The position numbers and the translations under genes are program-made. A model generated the notes under the pieces. That model was not told the DNA's origin. It searched no databases and was given only the letters and a program-made list of their open reading frames with translations. Positions 56,188-64,000 of a stretch of 64,000 bases of DNA are shown piece by piece. Source of the DNA: Tetrastigma voinierianum (taxonomy: Eukaryota > Streptophyta > Magnoliopsida > Vitales > Vitaceae). Position 1 is the first letter of the stretch; every line of letters starts with the position of its first letter. The DNA is taken from NCBI GenBank assembly GCA_016808115.1, contig JAEQBH010002347.1:62001-126000 (forward strand), read 5' to 3'.

Positions 56188-56826
56188 TAACGTATTCCAC
56201 TAATATGGTGTGAACGAGAGTTCATTTTGGAGATTGAGGTTGTTGGGTAAACCTAAGCCTTCCTCCACAAGAGCATGTTCTATCCATGGAAATGAGTTTT
56301 CCTAATTGGTGGGCTGGCCTTAACTAGACTCATTGGCTTGTTGGGTAAACCCAAGGTTAATGATGGATAGAGACGCAGCTGGGTTAATATTCATAAGATG
56401 TACATGTATCATGAGTTGATATCCCGATGATAGTGCACAAATCAACAATTGATAGAGTTGGATTCGATAGTTGCGTCGGAAATCGAATAACTATTGATCT
56501 AAGATGGCTTGCTGGGTAAACCCAAGGTCACTTGAAGTGATATTGGATTCCTTGAATTGCGTACGAATGCAATTGGTATGAACAAGATACCTACCTTTTT
56601 GACATAAGATAGCCTGTTGGGTAAACCCAAGGTGATTCTTGGTGATATGGGATATCGACTCGCTAGGAGAACCTCCATATAGGTTCTCTCGGATCAATAG
56701 TGAGGGCTATGGATTCGTAATAAAATAGTGGGAGCCATAATGTGTAATTATCAAGCCGCAATAATTATGCATTTTAAGTACAATCTAACATAATCTCTAT
56801 TACATCTAGGTTATAAGAATCAAACC
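56188..56826 (+). promoter_or_regulatory. Leader of copia element F with repeated hairpin motif
   Basis: Four copies of a TTG(T/C)TGGGTAAACC(C/T)AAGG motif lie at about 56,239, 56,338, 56,508 and 56,609. The core TTGGGTAAACCCAA is an inverted repeat (TTGGGT / ACCCAA). The same leader appears in inverted orientation at 63,384-63,960 with four more copies. It lies directly upstream of the gag ATG (56,827). The primer-binding site was not found here. Confidence 0.7.
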
Positions 56827-57545
56827 ATGTTAACCAATGTGAACGTGCAAACGGTAATGGATGACAAAATATTGACCGAGCCTAACTTCTTGGATTGGCT
56901 GAAGAATTTGAGAATAGTTCTCAAAGAAGAAAAAATAGTCTATGTCATCACTGAGCCAATCCCTAGATCCCCAACTGCTGATGCACCTAAAAGGTTCAAA
57001 GGGCATATCAAAAACACTTGGTTGATAGTGTGAGGGCAAGATTGATTATCCACACCTCCATGTCACCTGAGTTTCAGAAGCGGTATAAGACTAAGGATGC
57101 ATATTCCATAGTACGCCATCTAAGGGAACATTATAATAAGCAAGCGGCCATTGAAGGGTTCAAAGTCGCAAGACTTCTTTTTGGTTCCAAGATGGAGGGG
57201 GACGCCTCCAAAGGTAAGATGGTCAGATGTACAATAGCATTGAGAGGTTGGATCAATTGGGTCATTGGATGGATCCTGAATTGGGTATAGACTTGATTAT
57301 GGCAAGGTTACCCGATAGTTTTGCACAGTTTGTGCTCGACTATGAGATGGTCCATAAAATACCTACCATACCCGAATTGATCAACGTGCTCAAAATGGCT
57401 AAGAAGAAAGGCAAAGAGACTACCCTGAAAGAGACTTCCTTAAAGGGTATTTGATTCCATTGTGGTCAAGATGGCCATTGGAAGAGGAATTGCAAGGCCT
57501 ACTTGGAGTCGAAGAACAAGGTGGCTTGTGATGCACCATCATCTT
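56827..57545 (+). pseudogene. Copia gag (UBN2-type) with broken zinc knuckle
   Basis: The ATG at 56,827 opens a copia gag: DDKILTEPNFLDWLKNLRIV then LKEEKIVYVITEP. Further frames give EFQKRYKTKDAYSIVRHLRE, EGFKVARLLFGSKMEG, GIDLIMARLPDSFAQFVLDY and IPELINVLKMAKKKGKE. The CCHC knuckle at 57,448-57,490 reads stop-FHCGQDGHWKRNC, so the first Cys codon has become TGA. At least two frameshifts lie upstream (about 57,020 and 57,230). Confidence 0.85.
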
Positions 57546-57559
57546 CGTGCATTTAAGGT

Positions 57560-58130
57560 CATTACTGCTAATACCGCTTTCTCCTAACTCATACGGGTGC
57601 GATACCGGGCCAGGGCTCATACATAAGGGTCGATATGCAAGGCCTAAGGAACAAGAGGAAGCTCATTAAAGGGAGAGTCCAACCTTCGCTGGTAATGGCA
57701 AGAGTTGTGGTTGCTGCCATACTGGGACTTATGTTTAACGTCCCTAGTGCTTTGCTAAATTTGGAAGATTATTATGTCCCAACATCGACGAAGAACAATG
57801 TTTTGGTTTGCTCGAATAAAAAAGGGTTTTATGTAATTTGTGACAAATGGTTGTTGCATTACGATGCCAATTATGCCGGCAGGAACATTGTTACCGGGAC
57901 TTACATATTGATATGTTCATTCCAATTTAAATATTAATGACAATAAAAGGACCAAAGAGAGATAATCTGAAATCATCTCACACATGGCATTATCGCCGCC
58001 TCGCAAATGAGAGACATACTGACTCGGAAGCCGTACGCTTGTGGTAACTTGGTGTCATTTGATTGTGAATCATTTGACAACTGTGATTCTTGCTTGTTAG
58101 GCAAATATGACAAAATTACCCTTTAAGGGA
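57560..58130 (+). pseudogene. Copia protease end and pre-integrase region
   Basis: Readable blocks: LLTHTGAIPGQGSYI (degenerate protease site), LEDYYVPTSTKNNVLVCSNKKGF (CYYVP...NI.SVS..D..G type) and GRNIVTGTYIL. HGIIAASQMRDIL and SFDCESFDNCDSCLLGKYDK follow, corresponding to the GAG-pre-integrase zinc site (HxxxxHIxxxRxxxL ... CxxCxxGK). Many stops. Confidence 0.75.
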
Positions 58131-58805
58131 AAGGGTGAACGAGCAAACGGACTATTAGACCTAATACATACTGATGTATGTAGTCCTATGTCTGTGCATG
58201 TTAGAGGTGGTTTCTTTTACTTCATAACCTTCATCGATGACTATTCACGATATGGGTGTCAGATTCATAAGGTATAAGTCCTATACCTTTGAAAGGTTCA
58301 AAGAATCTCAGAATGAGGTAGAGAAACAACTCGGGGAGAACGAAAATCACTTAGACGTATCGAGGTGGTGAGTACTTGCTTGCCGCTTCGATTATCTTAG
58401 GACATTGGGATTATTCAATGACTCCACCTTACACACCACAACACAATGGTGTGGTTGAAAGAAGGAACCGAACCTTGTTAGACATGGTAAGGTCTATGAT
58501 GGGTAAGGCAAACCTACCTAAATCCTTTTGGGGTTATGCACTTGAGACTGTTGTTTACATCTTAAATAGAGTCCCATCCAAGTCACCAGTTACTCCGTAC
58601 GAGATACTGGACTAACAAAAGGCCCTATTTTTCCCACATTAAAATATGGGGTAGACTTGCTTATATGAAGCAGACAATATCGGATAAGCTTGAAGCTAAG
58701 TCTCGATATGTCCGTTTGCGGATATCCTAAAGTTAAAACAATGGATATCAATTTACAAATACTGAACAAAGGTTCGTTTCAAAGCATGTTGTATTCTTAG
58801 AGAAA
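58131..58805 (+). pseudogene. Copia integrase core, copy 1 of a tandem duplication
   Basis: It includes the ...FFYFITFIDDYSRYG-like stretch (58,205-58,260), then TPPYTPQHNGVVERRNRTLL, DMVRSMMGKANLPKSFWGYA and LETVVYILNRVPSKS. These are the hallmark integrase core segments of copia elements. The reading is interrupted several times. Nearly the same sequence is repeated from about 58,806. Confidence 0.85.
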
Positions 58806-59520
58806 TACATACTGATGTATGTAGTCCTATTAGACTATTAATCTAATACAATCCGACCATTAGGACCTAATACATACCGGCGTATGTAGTCCATGTCCGT
58901 GCATGTTGAGGTGGCTTTACTACAACCTTCATCGATGACTATTCACGATATGGGTGCTTGTATCTTATAAGGTATAAGTCTGAGGCCTTTGAAAGGTTCA
59001 AAGTGAATCTTAAATGAGGTAGAGAAACAACTTGGGAGAAGTATAAAATCACTTAGATCAGATCGAGGTGGTGAGTACTTAAGCTAAGCGTTTCTGGATT
59101 ATCTTAGGGACATTGGGATTTTGTCCCAATGGACTCCACCTTACACACCACAACACAATGGTGTGGTTGAAAGAAGGAACCGAACCTTGTTAGACATGGT
59201 AAGGTCTATGATGGGTAAGGCAAACCATCAAATCCTTGGGGGTTATGACTTCAGACTCGTTGTTTGGCATCTTAAATGTAGTCCCATCCAAGCTACCGGG
59301 TTACTCCGTATGAGATATGGACTAACAAAAGGCCCTATTTTTCCCACATGAAAATATGGGGTAGACTTGCTTATATGAAAGGCATAATACTCCGATAAGC
59401 CAGCTAAGTCTCGATAAGGTCTGGCTAGGTATTATCCTAAAGAAACAATGGGATATCAATTCTACAATACTTTGGAACAAAGGTTGTTCGTTTCAAAGCA
59501 TGTTGTATTCTTAGAGAAAG
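58806..59520 (+). pseudogene. Copia integrase core, copy 2 of a tandem duplication
   Basis: It repeats the preceding block at an offset of about 714 bases. CATACTGATGTATGTAGTCC, ATCGATGACTATTCACGATA, GGTGTGGTTGAAAGAAGGAA and ATGGTAAGGTCTATGATGGG occur in both. The copies differ by scattered small indels. The downstream polyprotein continues only from this second copy. Confidence 0.85.
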
Positions 59521-60375
59521 AGTTTCTCTTAAGAGAAGACAATGGGAGCAAAGTAAAGCTTAGTGAAGTTCAAGATGCTCTAATAGACGCGTCTCATTTA
59601 ACTGAACCTGAAGCCGTAATTCATGATGATGAATTAATAGCTGACTCTTCTAAAACACAAGTGTTTCGTAGGACAAGTAGGATACATTCTGTCCTAAAGA
59701 GATATGGATTTCTCATTAGCGAACAAAAGGATGTATTGCTCATAGAAAATGATGAGCCAACTACCTACGAAGAATCTATGAACAGTTCAGAATCTTATTA
59801 ATGGCTCAAAGCCATGAAGTCGGAGATGGATTCCATGTATACAAACCAAGTATGGACTTTGGTTGATCCACTCGAAGGGATAAAACCCATAGGGTGCAAA
59901 TGGATCTTCAAGAAGAAAACGGACATGGAAGGTAATGTGATTACCTATAAAGCCAGGCTCAGGCTAAGGTTATCGTAAAAAACAAGGAGTTTGGGATTCA
60001 TGACTTAGACTTTTCACCCAAGAGGCTATGCTTAAATCCATAAGAATACTCCTAGCCATCGCCTCTCATTATAATTATGAGATATGGAAAATGGATGTGA
60101 AAACAACTTTCCTCAATGGAAATCTAACCGAGGAGGTGTATATGACACAACCTGAAGGCTTCATATGTGGAAATGGTAGTAAAGTATGCAAACTTCAAAG
60201 ATCCATTTATGGGTCGGGCAAGCATCTTGAGTTAGAATATCCATCATAGACAATTAAAGAGCTTGGTTTCTCATAAACTGGATGAGCCTTGTGTATATAA
60301 GAAGATGGTGGAAGTGCGCAACAGATTCTAGTCTTGTATGTGGATGACATACTTATGATGTGAAACGATATTCAA
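59448..60375 (+). pseudogene. Copia integrase end and reverse transcriptase remnants
   Basis: A frame from 59,448 reads QRLFVSKHVVFLEKEFLLRE and RRTSRIHSVLKRYGFLISE. It continues past a stop into WLKAMKSEMDSMYTNQVWTL and KPIGCKWIFKKKTD (RVT_2 start), then YNYEIWKMDVKTTFLNGNLT with EEVYMTQPEGF at 60,080-60,160. LYVDDILM (60,335-60,358) is the YVDD active-site box. Frames are broken between these parts. Confidence 0.85.
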
Positions 60376-60699
60376 CACATAATCATTATATTATACCCAT
60401 CAGACTTAGAATGATTTATATATTAGATAAAGGGATCGACAGATGATCTAGGTTAATTCTATTAAACAGGATGCTAGAGGGTTTATAGTAGCTGGGACGC
60501 TTGGGAGTATGGTCCATATAATTGATCAAAGCTCTATGTCCAAGATACACAAGATGAGAGACACCATGAGGCGGATACCATGCTCGAATTATAGGATCCA
60601 TCATGGCTGCCATGTTATGTACTAGACTCGAATGATCATATGCTCCAGTGTCACGTAGATACCAACAACCTGGGACGTGGTTAATGGGTGGTCAGAAAA

Positions 60700-61240
60700 A
60701 TATCCTTAAGTACTGAGAAGGACTAAGGATGTATTCTGATTTACGGAGATGGATCTACTGCAATGGGCATAGTGATGCCAATTTCTAACTGGATAGAGAT
60801 GACTCCAAATCTCGCATGTGCTACGGTTCACATTGAATGGTGGTGCAAGAAGTTAGAAGAGTTCCAAAACAAGAAACGACCCGACCCTACAACCTAATCC
60901 GAGTACATCGCAGAACTTCTTACAGCCTAAAGAAGCTATTTAGATAAAGAAGTTCATTATCGAACTAGAGTGGTACCTAGCATTGTTCATCAGATACTTT
61001 ATGGCAGGACAACAATGGAGCCATAACAAAAGTTAAGGAACCACTGCCTCATCAAAGGTCCAAACACGATTTCAGAAGATACCACTGATCAGAGATCATC
61101 AAGGTGAAATGATGTAAAGATACAGAAAATACCCACTGATCAGAATATTGCTGATCCTTTGACTAAGCCACTTCCCCAAAATAAGTACGAATCACACGTT
61201 CTAGCCTATGGTATGAGATATAAGGGCAATTGGCTTTAGT
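60700..61240 (+). pseudogene. Copia RNase H and C-terminus remnants
   Basis: Recognisable pieces: SEYIAELLTA (SEYIA box) at about 60,897-60,930, and near 61,140 TDQNIADPLTKPLPQNKYES followed by HVLAYGMRYKGNWL. This is the usual C-terminal end of this copia group (..NIADPLTK.L....F..H...MG.R). Confidence 0.8.
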
Positions 61241-61253
61241 GCAAGTGGGAGTT
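61241..61253 (+). other. Polypurine tract of copia element F
   Basis: GCAAGTGGGAG directly precedes the LTR start TGTTAGAGAAGTG, as expected for plus-strand priming. Confidence 0.65.
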
Positions 61254-62360
61254 TGTTAGAGAAGTGCTCTAAAGGCACAGCTAGCACTTATCAGACAAGA
61301 CAACATATTACTTAATATGAAAGGCTTCTTTCGTTAATTTGATATTCATAATGCTGAATTATTATAGATCATTAATCAATTTAATGAAGTCCATGATATA
61401 TAACATAGCATGAAGGAAATCATGATGGATCACGATAATAAGATTCCTATCATGTGCAATTATGTTAGTGTCTAAATTATCTCTATAGTCATAGATCAAC
61501 AAGACTGACATTGTCGATCCGCATGCACTAGCACATGTCATTCTCGATTGACTGCCAAAGATCTTATAAACGATCTTGAGTTGATCGAGTCAGGCGCGGA
61601 TGCTTGCTAAAAGTAGCTAAGTACATTCGAGACACTGCACGAGATGAATCATATGGATCATCTATTTAAATGCATGATTGTCTCACCATGAATGGCGGGC
61701 ACTTTAGACTCTGAGGTGCTCAAGGATATTCGACGCGATCCCGCCCTTAACCTTAACCGGCGTTGTCTCCTCGTGGGTCATCATCGATCGGCATTCAAGT
61801 ATAGCTTGAGATGTTTGAAGGTAATTGAGTAGCCAACAAAGGATTCGCCACTCCCAATGTATGAGATTATACTTAAGGTCTCTGCTGAATCATTACTCTA
61901 GAATCCCTCTCGCGCAGTGAAAATGCCTCGAGGAGGCTCGCAAGGCATAACTAATCCAGTGATGAATATGGGGACAAGATCAAATAACACTGGGTCGTGA
62001 CAGCGCCCACGGGGAGCTACACACAACCATGCTCTAAACCAAGTAGGGTATAGATTGGTGAAAGGACAAATTGCACGATATTTGTCTATGGGAAGGGTAT
62101 GCAATCAGACCATTAACTCTCCGATCAATTGAGGGTCATGATGTGTTGCTAGATACAAATCTTGACTTGCTTAATTCAATAGTTCAACTGCACAATATAA
62201 TGTAACTCAATGGGTCACACTTAGAAGAGTGTAGGGCTGATATGAAACGGATTTGGATGTGATCCAAATATAAGAGAGTTAATTCTCATAAATGAAATGT
62301 CACGGGATTAGTAGAATCCCGGGTTCGAAAGCCCTCACTTAGAGAATAGGCCGAGCAATG
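61254..62360 (+). repeat. 3' LTR of copia element F (right border uncertain)
   Basis: Starts TGTTAGAGAAGTGCTCTAAAG and matches 51,615-51,850 over its first 230 bases. No TG...CA right border or target duplication could be fixed. Related inverted gag sequence begins at about 62,368, so the LTR cannot extend further than that. Confidence 0.6.
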
Positions 62361-62367
62361 AGTGTTT

Positions 62368-63381
62368 TTAGACACTCATCACTAATGTAGCAACACTTGC
62401 CCCATTCCCTACACGTAAGTCCAACTCCATTTTATTGAGTCCCCTACCGTTCCTTAGGCCTTGCTTATCAATACATATGTAAGAGCCACAATCGGTATTT
62501 GATACCCATTGATTATTTTGAGAAACAGTGTTGATCTCAATGAAAAGTATACTTGAAGAAGATGAGGCATCATATGCCTTCTTCTTCATTAACCTCAGAT
62601 AAGTCTTGTAGTTTCTCTTCCAATGGCCATCCTTTCCACAATGGAAGCAAGTACCTTTTGAGGTTGTATGTTTTGCCTTCTTCTTAGCCACACCTACCTT
62701 TGCTTTAGTACCTTTCCTATTCTTCTTGTTCTTAAAACCCTTCTTAGAACTAGAAGAATCCACAAGCATCACAGTTTTACCTTCCTTCTTCGAGGTGGGT
62801 TCAATTGTTTTAAGCAAGTTGATAGGCTCAGGTATGGTGGTCTCTTTGTCGTTTATCCTATAGTTAAGCACAAACTATGCAAAACTATCGGGTAAACCAA
62901 CCAGAATCAAGTATATACTTAATTCATGATCCATACCAAAACCCAACTGATCCAATCTCATAATGTATCCATTCATCTTTAGTGCATACTATATTAGAGA
63001 TGTCCTTTTTTGCATCGTGGAGCGAAAAAGCAGTTTAAAGATCTCGAACCTTTCGGATCTCACCTGCTCATGAAACAATTCCTTAAGATGGATGGCTATG
63101 GCATGTGTAGTCATAGCCTCATGTAGTTTCTGAAGCTCTAATGATATATATGCGAGCATGATACATGTGGCAATTACATTGTCATCCAAGTGCTTCTTAT
63201 ATGCGATCTAATCTACATCAGATGCATCAACAGTAGGGGATTTTCGGAGTGGGCCATCAAGGACATAGGCTATTCTTTCTACCTTGAGAACAATTCTCAA
63301 GTTTCTTAGCCAATCCGTGAAGTTGGCACTGATAAATTTATTAGCATCCAATATTGATTGCAAATTCACTGTTATTGACAT
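62368..63381 (-). pseudogene. Gag of a second, inverted copia element
   Basis: Reading leftward from the ATG at 63,381: MSITVNLQSILDANKF, NFTDWLRNLRIVLKVER, LAYISLELQKLHEAMTTHAI, FEIFKLLFRSTMQK, DHELSIYLILVGLPDSF and YRINDKETTIPEPINLLKTI. A Lys-rich stretch and a zinc knuckle CFHCGKDGHWKRNY follow, in which the last Cys is Tyr. It ends with NTDCGSYICID and LDLRVGNGASVATL, the protease/pre-integrase junction, where the sequence breaks off at about 62,368. The same family as element F. Confidence 0.85.
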
Positions 63382-64000
63382 GGTGTGATTCTAACAACCT
63401 AGATGTAAAAGAGATCATGTTAGATTGTACTTCAAAATGCATGATTATTACGCCTTGATAATTACGCATTATAGCTCTCACTATTTTATTTCGAATCGAT
63501 AGCCCTCACTATTAATCCGAGAGAACCTATATTGAAGTTCTCTTAATGGGTTGATATCCAATATCACCAAGAATGACCTTGGGTTTACCCAACAAACCAC
63601 CTTGGGTCAAAAGGTAGGTATCTTGTCCATACCAATCACAATTCCATGCAACTATCGAATCTAGTGTTATCAACTATTGATTTATGCACTATGACTATCA
63701 ACTCTTGATGTGTGTACATCTCATGTACATCTATCCAACCTTAACCTTGGGTTTACCCAACAAGCTAACGAGTCTAGTTAAGGCCAACCCACTAATTAGG
63801 AAAACTCATTTCCATGGATAGAACGTGTTCTTATACAGAGGGCTTGGGTTTACCCAAAAATCACAACTCTACAAGAACTTTGGTACATACCATATTAGTA
63901 GAAGACGTTAGCCTTAACATTTTAATTGAGGGGTTTCTTTAAATTAGTCTCATCATGCTTTATATATATATCCATTCATCTCATGAAAATATAAAGATAG
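63382..64000 (-). promoter_or_regulatory. Leader of the inverted copia element with hairpin motifs
   Basis: The reverse complement of this stretch matches 56,188-56,826 and 53,040-53,118 (GCTAACGTCTTCTACTAATATGG, AACATGATCTCTTTTACATC, ATGAGATGAATGGATA). It contains further copies of TTGGGTTTACCCAA at about 63,580, 63,748 and 63,845. It continues past the window edge, so its LTR is not seen. Confidence 0.75.

Larger units (their letters stand above)
51615..62360 (+). mobile_element. Decayed long Ty1/copia retrotransposon (element F)
   Basis: LTR-start sequence TGTTAG(T/A)GAAGTGCTCTAAAG occurs at 51,615 and again at 61,254. The second copy is preceded by a purine tract (GCAAGTGGGAG). Gag, zinc knuckle, integrase, RT and RNase H remnants lie between them in copia order on the plus strand. 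The element is interrupted by insertion C (53,119-56,182) and holds an internal tandem duplication. The right end is where the inverted related copy begins, at about 62,366. All genes are broken by stops and frameshifts. Confidence 0.8.

Noticed and set aside
1..64000. tRNA, rRNA or miRNA genes
   Set aside because: Apart from the SINE promoter boxes and the retroelement primer sites, I saw no cloverleaf, rRNA block or convincing miRNA-type foldback by eye. A covariance-model scan would be needed to exclude small ones.

Overview
The window is nuclear DNA from a flowering plant, most likely a eudicot. It is AT-rich, has spliced genes with GT-AG introns, and carries large amounts of LTR-retrotransposon sequence, a SINE and MITE-like repeats. 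The species cannot be fixed from the sequence. I see three host genes: (1) a UBP1-associated-protein-2 (UBA2c-like) two-RRM RNA-binding protein in six exons between about 19.75 and 32.11 kb; (2) a single-exon, organelle-targeted mTERF protein, closest in style to MTEF18, at 35,485-37,254; (3) a short AT-hook-like, charged nuclear-type protein at 42,533-42,952. All three are on the + strand. Most other open frames are shadows or retroelement debris.

Left part (1-18 kb): Ty3/gypsy territory. Bases 1-850 hold a minus-strand remnant of a plant 'putative gypsy-type transposon' reading frame. From about 3.36 to 17.98 kb lies one large decayed minus-strand gypsy element (element E). Gag, protease and the start of RT are readable at 13.6-11.3 kb, its 3' LTR is at about 3.36-3.998 kb with a purine tract beside it, and its 5' LTR at about 13.8-14.34 kb is interrupted by a 3.5-kb insertion and resumes at 17.88-17.98 kb. 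Inside E is a 1-kb array of palindromic ACGT-core repeats (9.08-10.07 kb) and an inserted 2-kb LTR-like unit with a perfect 5-bp target duplication (4,865-6,857).

Middle (18-48 kb): the gene region. Intron 2 of the UBA2c-like gene holds a Ty1/copia element (21,077-26,439), which in turn holds a second, oppositely oriented copia element (23,061-25,405). Intron 5 holds a 2.3-kb LTR-like insertion with a perfect target duplication (28,207-30,516) and a MITE-like repeat. All splice sites of the gene look intact, but two single-step frameshifts (exons 3 and 4) leave its coding state in doubt. A tRNA-type SINE with target duplications sits at 46,610-46,855.

Right part (48-64 kb): AT-rich repeats, a duplicated (TA)n tract, then a long decayed plus-strand copia element (51,615 to about 62.3 kb). 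It contains its own 3.06-kb nested LTR-like insertion (53,119-56,182, perfect AAGGC duplication), a leader with repeated hairpin motifs and a tandemly duplicated integrase segment. A related copia copy in inverted orientation starts at the right edge (64,000 to about 62,368).

I found no convincing evidence of a wholly new biological system. The strongest unexplained structures are the ACGT-palindrome array, the repeated hairpins of the copia leader and the repeat arrays inside the 51.6-56.2 kb region.
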